From Ekhidna sp. (lineage in GTDB: Bacteria; Bacteroidota; Bacteroidia; Cytophagales; Cyclobacteriaceae): a stretch of DNA of 5,430 nt. Made by a program: the position numbers and the translations under genes. Where the stretch lies: assembly GCA_028821635.1 (NCBI GenBank), contig JAPPDO010000420.1:1-5430 (forward strand), written 5' to 3'. Shown one piece after another: positions 1-5,430 of this stretch; position 1 is the stretch's first letter, and the number at the start of each line of letters is the position of its first letter. The notes under the pieces were generated by a model that saw nothing but the letters and a program-made list of their open reading frames with translations, was not told the origin of the DNA and did not search any database.

Positions 1-203
1 CGAATCGTCTTGGAAGCTATCAGACATCTGACCCTAATCGTGAATACAAACTTGAGTATTCGCATCTTACCACCCACTTTCGAGAGATAGAGGCTTACAT
101 CCACAAAAAATATGAAAGCAAACACGAATGGGTGCGTGGGGAATTAAAAGATATTAAGAGTGATATTGAAAGTTATAACAGTCATACGACTGCACCACAA
201 TGA
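1..203 (+). CDS. C-terminal fragment of a protein ending in a GIY-YIG/T5orf172-type nuclease domain (5' end outside window)
   Basis: Reading from base 3, the frame is open from the window edge to a TGA at 201-203, giving 66 visible residues. They align without gaps to the C-terminal 60 residues of the methyltransferase encoded immediately downstream, starting at NRLGSYQTSD. That downstream tail is a GIY-YIG-like domain, so this fragment is the second half of the same fold. It keeps the counterparts of the catalytic Arg (codon 6-8) and the probable metal-binding Glu (codon 90-92, in REIEAYIH). The first half, with the Tyr and Gly motifs, lies outside the window. The last residues (SHTTAPQ) do not match the partner. 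The stop overlaps the next start (ATGA, 200-203), so the two genes are probably co-transcribed and translationally coupled. What precedes the domain cannot be seen: it could be a second methyltransferase, a restriction endonuclease, or a stand-alone GIY-YIG protein. The coding frame is nearly certain; the nuclease assignment depends on the downstream homologue. Confidence 0.85.
   Translation, partial: NRLGSYQTSDPNREYKLEYSHLTTHFREIEAYIHKKYESKHEWVRGELKDIKSDIESYNSHTTAPQ
2..173 (+). repeat. Direct repeat, copy A: GIY-YIG tail of the upstream gene
   Basis: Copy A aligns without gaps to 1333-1504 (offset 1331). Bases 2-61 are identical to 1333-1392 over all 60 positions. From 62 to 173 I count about 26 differences in some 112 positions (about 77% identity), many of them at third codon positions. 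Both copies are read in the same codon register. The left boundary cannot be fixed: base 1 already differs from base 1332, but the homology may resume beyond the window. Confidence 0.93.
200..203 (+). promoter_or_regulatory. ATGA stop/start overlap (translational coupling)
   Basis: The bases ATGA contain the ATG of the methyltransferase gene (200-202) and the TGA of the upstream gene (201-203). The preceding bases (ACTGCACCACA) hold no purine-rich ribosome binding site, so terminating ribosomes probably reinitiate here. That would tie the amount of methyltransferase to translation of the upstream protein. The overlap is seen directly; the coupling is inferred. Confidence 0.75.
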
Positions 204-1516
204 ACGTAGTCAACCGAACGATATTCTGTCATGACAACTTAGAGGTTCTGAGAGGCATTAATTCAGCATGTGTAGACCTGATCTATCTTGATCCGCCTTT
301 CAATAAGAAAAAAACATTTACGGCTCCTATTGGCAGTAGTGCAGAGGGGGCCTCCTTCTCTGATATTTTTCGTGAAAAAGATATAAAAGAAGACTGGCTA
401 AAAGACATCAAAGAAGACCACTACGCCATCCATAAATTACTCAGTGCGGTGAAGGACATTGAAGGAAAATCTTCTTACAACTTTTGCTACCTCGCCTATA
501 TGGCCGTCCGCTTCATAGAATGTTATCGGATATTGAAAGACACGGGCAGCATGTATCTGCATTGCGACTCCACGATGAGCCATTATTTGAAACTGGTGCT
601 TGACTGTATTTTCGGTGAAGAGAACTTCAGAAATGAGGTTATTTGGCACTATCCGAATAGATTTAGCAGATTAGGCAATTTCTTTTCTTTCATGAGTGAT
701 AATTTGTTCTTCTATTCAAAAACGAACGATTATATCTTCTCGAACATGCCTGTAGCACCAAGCACTAGAACATTGAAATCTTATCAGCGCGGCTGGGACA
801 CGCCCGGCGATGCTTTATTAGTGTATGATGAGAACAAAGCACAGAAAAAGATAAAAGAGTATCAAGAGAAAGACAAGCGAATAAAATATGTGGCACCAAA
901 ACAAGTCAATATGGGAAATGTGTGGAGTGATATTAATATCATTAATAGTCAGGCAAAAGAACGCACCGGCTACCCCACTCAAAAGCCCCTGGCATTGTTA
1001 GAGCGCATCATCAAAGCAAGCTCACCCCAAGGTGGAATGGTCTTAGATCCTTTCTGCGGCTGTGCGACGACGTGCGTGGCGGCAGAAAAGCTGAAAAGGC
1101 AATGGATAGGAATAGACGTGTCCGTCAAGGCTTATGAACTGGTAAAAGAACGATTAGGAAAGGAGGTAGAAAATAAGGGTACGCTTTTTTATGAGAAACT
1201 GGTCAGGTTCAATACCGACCCTCCGACTAGAAATGACAAAGACGCTCATTCCCCCAATAGAAAACACGTTTACATCATCAGTCACCCGCAATACGAAGGA
1301 GAATACAAGGTAGGCATCGCCTCTAATGTGAAGAATCGTCTTGGAAGCTATCAGACATCTGACCCTAATCGTGAATACAAACTTGAGTATTCATGTCTTA
1401 CCCCATATTTCCGAGAGATTGAGGCTTATATCCACGAAAAGTATGAAAACAAGCACGAATGGGTAAAAGGAAACTTAGAAGATATTAAAAATGATATTGA
1501 AGGGTTTGTATTATAG
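200..1516 (+). CDS. Beta-class site-specific DNA methyltransferase (probably N6-adenine) fused to a C-terminal GIY-YIG nuclease-like domain
   Basis: This 438-residue protein should transfer a methyl group from S-adenosylmethionine to a DNA base as part of a restriction-modification-type cassette. The catalytic motif IV DPPF is at residues 31-34. A variable, probable target-recognition region covers roughly 150-260. The typical GYPTQKPLALLERII segment precedes SAM-binding motif I (DPFCGC, 283-288), followed by WIGID. The order IV, recognition region, I defines the beta class of the N6/N4 methylase family. DPPF favours N6-adenine, but N4-cytosine is not excluded. Motif I reads GCATT where GSGTT or GCGTT is more usual. 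A linker with TDPPTRND leads to a GIY-YIG/T5orf172-like domain at about 356-425. It has VYII (Tyr358), YKVGI (Tyr369, Gly372), Arg380 and a probable metal-binding Glu408. From memory, relatives of this methylase often carry an HNH nuclease after a similar linker, so the tail may be an exchanged module. The ATG at 200 fits the family N-terminus, where NRTIFCHDNLEVL begins at once. It has no Shine-Dalgarno and overlaps the upstream stop. The recognition sequence is unknown. Confidence 0.93.
   Translation: MNVVNRTIFCHDNLEVLRGINSACVDLIYLDPPFNKKKTFTAPIGSSAEGASFSDIFREKDIKEDWLKDIKEDHYAIHKLLSAVKDIEGKSSYNFCYLAYMAVRFIECYRILKDTGSMYLHCDSTMSHYLKLVLDCIFGEENFRNEVIWHYPNRFSRLGNFFSFMSDNLFFYSKTNDYIFSNMPVAPSTRTLKSYQRGWDTPGDALLVYDENKAQKKIKEYQEKDKRIKYVAPKQVNMGNVWSDINIINSQAKERTGYPTQKPLALLERIIKASSPQGGMVLDPFCGCATTCVAAEKLKRQWIGIDVSVKAYELVKERLGKEVENKGTLFYEKLVRFNTDPPTRNDKDAHSPNRKHVYIISHPQYEGEYKVGIASNVKNRLGSYQTSDPNREYKLEYSCLTPYFREIEAYIHEKYENKHEWVKGNLEDIKNDIEGFVL
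1333..1504 (+). repeat. Direct repeat, copy B: GIY-YIG tail of the methyltransferase
   Basis: This is the partner of the repeat at 2-173. The exact 60-base block covers 1333-1392 and encodes residues 379-397 (from NRLGSYQ to KLEY) plus the first two bases of the next codon. It starts at the catalytic Arg of the GIY-YIG-like domain and ends ahead of the Glu motif. Crossing over between the copies would delete 1331 bases, including the whole methylase core, and leave the upstream gene with this copy's C-terminus in frame. Confidence 0.93.
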
Positions 1517-1570
1517 GCAGGCAGCTCGAAAATACACAGTTCCTGAAACTTAACTATAAATGATTGCATA

Positions 1571-1588
1571 AGTTGCTCAAAAGCAATT
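1571..1588 (+). terminator. Possible weak terminator hairpin after the methyltransferase gene
   Basis: AGTTGCT and AGCAATT form a 7-pair stem (one G-U) around a CAAA loop, 55 bases after the stop at 1516. The stem is AU-rich, and the T-rich stretch that follows (TTTCTTTT at 1595-1602) is interrupted and several bases away. This is therefore a weak candidate for intrinsic termination. It lies in the 116-base gap before the branching enzyme gene, where I see no other clear feature. Confidence 0.3.
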
Positions 1589-1632
1589 CAAAGATTTCTT
1601 TTGGTCTAAATTAGAAGCCTTAACTTTAACCT

Positions 1633-3645
1633 ATGCCTAATCCAAAACTTCCGCTTGTTGCTGATGACCCCTGGCTTGAACCTTATGAAGCAGACATTAA
1701 TCGGCGGCATTCTTACTACAAAGAAAGGCTAAAGGAAATAGAGGAGAACTATCAAAGCCCGGAGCGTTTTGCTTCTTTATACGCACATCTTGGCTTTAAC
1801 TACGACGTAAAAAAGGGTAGATGGACCTACCGGGAGTGGGCTCCGGAGGCGCATCAACTCACGCTGGTGGGCTCTTTTGATAGCTGGGGCGAAGGCATTA
1901 GAATGAAAAAGGGTAAGGGCGGCATCTGGCATGTTGATATTCCGGGCGGTCTAAAGTTTGGACATCAGACGATGGTAAAAGTGAGAATCACCGGTAAGGA
2001 CGGGAGCACGCTGAATCGTATTCCCGCTTTTATTAACTATGCTACTCAAGACCCGCAGACACACGATTTCTGTGGTGTAATCTGGAAGCCTGAAAAAACG
2101 TTTAAGTGGACCAATAAATTGTTTGATGCTACGGCCATCAAACAACCGATGATCTATGAAGCACACGTCGGGATGGCGCAGGAGAAGGAGGGCATTGGCT
2201 CGTATCGGGAATTTGCAGATATTACTCTGCACCGAATTAAGAAATTAGGTTACAATACCATTCAACTGATGGCAATCAAAGAACATCCTTATTACGGGTC
2301 TTTCGGCTATCACGTATCCAATTTTTTTGCTCCCTCTTCACGCTTCGGCACTCCTGATGATCTGAAATATTTAATCAACAAGGCACATAATCTGGGGCTG
2401 GCGGTAATTATGGATGCAGTGTATTCCCATGCTGTCAAAAACATCGCAGAAGGATTAAATCAATTTGATGGTTCTGATTACCAATATTTTCATGAAGGAG
2501 GCAAGGGCTACCATAACTCATGGGACTCAAAACTCTTTAATTACGGGAAAACCGAAGTGCTTCAATTTCTGCTGTCCAGCATAAAATACTGGATAGAGGA
2601 ATTTCACTTTGATGGCTTTCGGTTCGACGGTGTTACCTCTATGATGTATGAACATCATGGAGACTACGTTTCCTTTGATCATTACGATAAGTATTTCAGA
2701 CAGCAGGTAGATTGGGATGCTATCGTATTCCTTCAGTTTGCCAACGTGTTGATTCATAAAATTAAGCCCGGTGCAATCACGATTGCGGAGGATATGAGCG
2801 GCATGCCGGGCATTAGTAGAAGAGTTGATGAGGGAGGGCTTGGATTTGATTACCGGCTGGGAATGGGCATCCCCGATTATTGGATTAAAACCCTTAAACA
2901 TAAGCGAGATGAGGAGTGGAACATCCACGAAATATGGGATGTGCTCACCAATCGTCGATTTAAGGAGAAGACAATTGCCTATTCAGAATCACATGATCAG
3001 GCATTGGTAGGGGATAAAACCTTAGCTTTTTGGCTGATGGATAAAGAAATGTACTGGCACATGTCGGTGGGCGACGACAGCATGATTATTGACAGAGGAA
3101 TAGCCCTTTTGAAAATGATCCGATTGATAACCGCCTCTCTGGGAGGAGAAGGTTACATGAACTTTATTGGAAATGAGTTTGGACATCCTGAGTGGGTAGA
3201 CTTTCCACGAGAAGGAAATGACTGGAGCTATCAATACGCCCGAAGACAATGGTCTCTGGCAGACAATGAAAATCTAAAATATAAGTTTATCAATCAATTT
3301 GAGAAGGACATGTTGGAAGTATTGCGCCAGCATCGTATTTTAAATTCACTGCCTGCTCAACAGCTAAATATGGATGAGATGAATAAAGTAATCATTTATG
3401 AGCGCAACAATGTCATCTTCCTATTTAATTTTCACACTTCTAACTCCATCCCTGACTACGCTTTTAAAGTTCCCCAAAAAGGAGCGTATAAAGCCGTTCT
3501 CATTTCTGATGAGAAGAAGTATGGTGGTCATAATAGAATAAATCCGGAGGTAGTTTATCCATCGGCAGAAACAAAAGATGGGAGGAATGAACTGAAAGTG
3601 TATCTCACCAATAGGACTGCAATGGTGCTACAAAAAGTCGATTAA
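1633..3645 (+). CDS. glgB: 1,4-alpha-glucan branching enzyme (GH13, eukaryotic-like GH13_8 type)
   Basis: This 670-residue cytoplasmic enzyme cuts alpha-1,4 chains of glycogen or starch-like glucan and re-attaches the piece through an alpha-1,6 link. An N-terminal CBM48-type beta domain lies at about 60-150 (YREWAPEA, then GSFDSWGEG). The GH13 barrel follows with its four signature regions. Region I is MDAVYSHA (Asp261, His266), region II is GFRFDGVTSMMY (nucleophile Asp332), region III is IAEDMSGMPG (acid/base Glu386), and region IV is SESHDQALVGDKT (His454, Asp455). GNEFGHPEW follows at 513-521, and a C-terminal beta domain starts near 575. The length and the GVTSM and ALVGDKT motifs fit the eukaryotic branching enzyme subfamily (human GBE1-like), also found in Bacteroidota. 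The usual DVVHSH of region I reads DAVYSH here, changes at positions that are not catalytic. The ATG at 1633 suits the family N-terminus, and no Shine-Dalgarno is evident. No other glycogen gene is in view. The gene is complete and convincingly intact. Confidence 0.96.
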   Translation: MPNPKLPLVADDPWLEPYEADINRRHSYYKERLKEIEENYQSPERFASLYAHLGFNYDVKKGRWTYREWAPEAHQLTLVGSFDSWGEGIRMKKGKGGIWHVDIPGGLKFGHQTMVKVRITGKDGSTLNRIPAFINYATQDPQTHDFCGVIWKPEKTFKWTNKLFDATAIKQPMIYEAHVGMAQEKEGIGSYREFADITLHRIKKLGYNTIQLMAIKEHPYYGSFGYHVSNFFAPSSRFGTPDDLKYLINKAHNLGLAVIMDAVYSHAVKNIAEGLNQFDGSDYQYFHEGGKGYHNSWDSKLFNYGKTEVLQFLLSSIKYWIEEFHFDGFRFDGVTSMMYEHHGDYVSFDHYDKYFRQQVDWDAIVFLQFANVLIHKIKPGAITIAEDMSGMPGISRRVDEGGLGFDYRLGMGIPDYWIKTLKHKRDEEWNIHEIWDVLTNRRFKEKTIAYSESHDQALVGDKTLAFWLMDKEMYWHMSVGDDSMIIDRGIALLKMIRLITASLGGEGYMNFIGNEFGHPEWVDFPREGNDWSYQYARRQWSLADNENLKYKFINQFEKDMLEVLRQHRILNSLPAQQLNMDEMNKVIIYERNNVIFLFNFHTSNSIPDYAFKVPQKGAYKAVLISDEKKYGGHNRINPEVVYPSAETKDGRNELKVYLTNRTAMVLQKVD

Positions 3646-3668
3646 CATTATTTAATCCGAGTTCAACG

Positions 3669-3691
3669 CAGCCTGCCGACGGATCGGGCTG
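3669..3691. terminator. Possible bidirectional terminator hairpin between convergent genes
   Basis: CAGCCTG (3669-3675) and CGGGCTG (3685-3691) can pair over 7 positions (one G-U) around a 9-base loop. The hairpin sits in the 64-base gap between the branching enzyme stop and the stop of the opposite-strand gene. It is the most GC-rich spot in the gap, and its position suits termination of both transcripts. A clean T tract is missing on both sides: TTCTATTTT lies 11 bases further on the plus strand, and nothing comparable is on the minus strand. Confidence 0.35.
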
Positions 3692-3709
3692 AAGTCACTA
3701 CATTCTATT

Positions 3710-5430
3710 TTAATATCCACCCCAATACCTTCTGAGTATCCACTCACCGCTGAACAACAAGAAGATGAGCACATACCACCACCAACTCGAAGCCAGTTTT
3801 TGAAGGCCCTCCTCACTTTTTATTATCGGTTTAAAACCTCGCTCTTTGATAATACTTGCCATTTTGTTTATTTCCGGAAAAGGAACATAATCACCGTTTG
3901 TTTTTGAGGAAAGATTTTTAAGCAGGCGGTGATTAGCGGTTAAATCAAAATATTCGGCATTTGTGCTTTCAACTAAAAATTCACCTTTCTGATCGAATCT
4001 TCTTCCTCCTATCTGAACACCTGCATGGTACTGATAAATACCCGGAGCCAGATTGGGCGCACGGAAGGAATCATTCAATTCTGAGTCAATAAATGAATAG
4101 TTCTGCCCTTCGTTTTTCTCATTAGTCAGACTAATCATTATCTCATTCCCATAAATCCGTTCATAGATGTCATTGTAAACCTCAACATCGAAAAGTACGG
4201 GGGATGCATCCTTAAATGTTGAAGACTGCGGGATAAACCTAAATTGCGCTTTATCATTTTTCACAGATAGAAACTGAACTGTCTTGGTAATGAGTTCATC
4301 AAATCCTTCGGAGTTTTGATTGATTGCGGCTTCCTGCAATTTCCACTTCCATATACCTTGCCCCAGCAGCGTAGCACTTTTTCGGGATCCATCATCATAC
4401 ACTGCCATCAAGGGGTTTTTCGTTGTGATATTTCCCAGCCGTTGATGGAGGAGTATCTCCGCCGACCCTGTTACCGTATAGTCAGCGTATGGCACCTGAA
4501 TCGGAGGATAGTCCTCAAAAGCATCTGTGTTGTTGAACTTGAACTTGCTGAAATTTCCATTAAAAGACCCGGTCACTTTATCCGGTTGACTTCCTTTTCT
4601 ATTAATGCTCAAATACGGCACACTTTCGTTTAGTTGACTCAAATCCGATTCGGAGTTAATGATATGCCAAATTCCGGGATTCCCTTTTGGTGAGAAACTA
4701 AAGTTAGAATTAAACGCTCCGTGATAAATGATTACGTCATAAACATCAGAAGGCAACTCCTTATTAACTGTTGGGATGTAAACGGCTGTTTCATAGCTAT
4801 CGGTGGCTTCTAAAGAGGATCGGATTGCTTTTATATCAGGATGAGGGCGGGATGCTGCAATAAGCACTTTTTGTGACCCGTCAATAACATCAAGAAGAAC
4901 ATCTGCCTGATTGTTTTGATCGGAAGACTCATCGTCCTGATCGGTAACCGTGACAACGAGATGCCTTAGCCCTTCCCTATCATTCGAGATGGTCAATGCT
5001 GCCTCCTGAACATTTGACCGGAGTAAAATGCTTTCTGTTTTTAGCACTTTTCCTTTTTCTGTGATCGTCAGATCAACTTTTTTATTTGTGTAACCTTCCT
5101 GACTAATTTCAACGCGGATAGGCGTTTCATTGCCTTTATAAGACACCCGATTATATCTAACACGACTGATGCTTATGTCTTTAGGTGGAATGGTATCACC
5201 CAGTCCTGCCGTGAAGATTGGAAAAGTATAACTTCGATAGAGCGGCGATGCCCCCCTGTTGTAGATGCCATCCGTGAAAAGGATAGTAGCTGCATGATTT
5301 TTGTCCTGATTATCCTCATTGACGGCTGATAGTAAGGAGGACAGATTCGTAGTTTTACTGTTAAATCGGACAGATTCTGCTTCATTTAAGACTGCTTGCT
5401 CAACAATAAACCCCTCCGCTTCCAGTTCGC
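3710..5430 (-). CDS. VWA domain / glutamine-amidotransferase-like membrane protein (5' end beyond right window edge)
   Basis: The frame runs leftward from the window edge to TAA at 3712-3710 with 572 visible codons and no stop. A GTG at 5146-5144 could be mistaken for a start, but coding continues upstream of it. The segment at 5252-5353 reads TTNLSSLLS, then ATILFTDGIYNRG. These are the second and third MIDAS metal-binding motifs of a von Willebrand A domain; the first (DxSxS) is off-window. A beta domain follows (about 5180-4880). Next is a glutamine-amidotransferase-like segment (about 4870-4340) starting KVLIAASRPHPD and ending near GQGIWKWKL. It lacks an obvious catalytic Cys, so it is probably not an amidotransferase. 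A second beta domain comes next, then NLSSKTNGDYVPF. One membrane helix lies at about 3784-3725 (WWWYVLIFLLF), followed by RR. By the positive-inside rule the C-terminus is cytoplasmic and the folded domains periplasmic. Relatives usually have N-terminal membrane helices, which are not visible here. The cellular role is unknown; protein-protein or matrix binding through VWA is plausible. Confidence 0.92.
   Translation of the reverse strand, partial: ELEAEGFIVEQAVLNEAESVRFNSKTTNLSSLLSAVNEDNQDKNHAATILFTDGIYNRGASPLYRSYTFPIFTAGLGDTIPPKDISISRVRYNRVSYKGNETPIRVEISQEGYTNKKVDLTITEKGKVLKTESILLRSNVQEAALTISNDREGLRHLVVTVTDQDDESSDQNNQADVLLDVIDGSQKVLIAASRPHPDIKAIRSSLEATDSYETAVYIPTVNKELPSDVYDVIIYHGAFNSNFSFSPKGNPGIWHIINSESDLSQLNESVPYLSINRKGSQPDKVTGSFNGNFSKFKFNNTDAFEDYPPIQVPYADYTVTGSAEILLHQRLGNITTKNPLMAVYDDGSRKSATLLGQGIWKWKLQEAAINQNSEGFDELITKTVQFLSVKNDKAQFRFIPQSSTFKDASPVLFDVEVYNDIYERIYGNEIMISLTNEKNEGQNYSFIDSELNDSFRAPNLAPGIYQYHAGVQIGGRRFDQKGEFLVESTNAEYFDLTANHRLLKNLSSKTNGDYVPFPEINKMASIIKERGFKPIIKSEEGLQKLASSWWWYVLIFLLFSGEWILRRYWGGY

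Noticed and set aside
379..426. Tandem 24-base duplication encoding KDIKED twice in the methyltransferase
   Set aside because: The second copy has diverged at silent sites, and the region resembles the normal charged segment of this methylase family as I remember it. It is probably not a recent repeat.
1159..1167. Perfect Shine-Dalgarno-like AAAGGAGGT inside the methyltransferase gene, just before the GIY-YIG tail, hinting at a separately translated nuclease
   Set aside because: No in-frame ATG, GTG or TTG follows at a usable distance. The ATG at 1191 is 23 bases away and in another frame. It encodes ordinary residues (GKEVE) of the protein.
1600..1628. Bacteroidota-style promoter: TTTG (1600-1603), 17-base gap, TAACTTTA (1621-1628) before the branching enzyme gene
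   Set aside because: The -7 box lacks the final G, the spacing is short, and transcription would start at about the ATG, leaving no leader. Too weak to annotate.
2527..2928. 133-residue minus-strand open frame within the branching enzyme gene
   Set aside because: It lies opposite the most conserved catalytic part of the enzyme, has no recognisable motif and no independent signals.
4316..4633. 105-residue plus-strand open frame opposite the VWA/amidotransferase-like gene
   Set aside because: It is antisense to a continuous coding frame, with low-complexity composition and no family resemblance.
5173..5385. 70-residue open frame on the minus strand
   Set aside because: It overlaps in a different frame the stretch that encodes the VWA TDG and TTNLSS motifs, so it is a shadow of the real gene.

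Overview
The window reads as a piece of a Bacteroidota (Bacteroidetes-like) chromosome. This rests on three things: a GH13_8-type glucan branching enzyme, a VWA/glutamine-amidotransferase-like membrane protein architecture that I associate with this phylum among others, and the absence of convincing Shine-Dalgarno sequences before the starts. It is an inference; there is no rRNA or other decisive marker.

Left part (1-1516, + strand): the end of a restriction-modification-like cassette. A gene entering from the left ends at 203 with a GIY-YIG/T5orf172-type nuclease tail. Its stop overlaps the start of the next gene in an ATGA. That next gene (200-1516) is a beta-class N6-adenine-type DNA methyltransferase that carries its own copy of the same GIY-YIG tail. 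The two tails share a 60-base block that is identical at DNA level (2-61 and 1333-1392). Identity then drops abruptly to about 77%, which suggests recent gene conversion or segmental exchange between adjacent genes. This is the most interesting part of the window.

Middle (1633-3645, + strand): a complete 1,4-alpha-glucan branching enzyme of glycogen synthesis with all GH13 catalytic residues in place. A 116-base gap containing a small hairpin separates it from the methyltransferase, and nothing suggests a functional link.

Right part (3710-5430, - strand): a convergent gene that leaves the window on the right. Its frame stays open to the last base, so the GTG at 5146 is internal, not a start. 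The extra N-terminal stretch contains the end of a von Willebrand A domain (MIDAS Thr and TDG motifs). It is followed by a beta domain, a glutamine-amidotransferase-like segment, a second beta domain and a C-terminal membrane helix. A 64-base gap with a possible bidirectional hairpin terminator separates the two convergent genes. No tRNA, rRNA, CRISPR array or insertion sequence is visible, and no gene-free stretch exceeds 116 bases.
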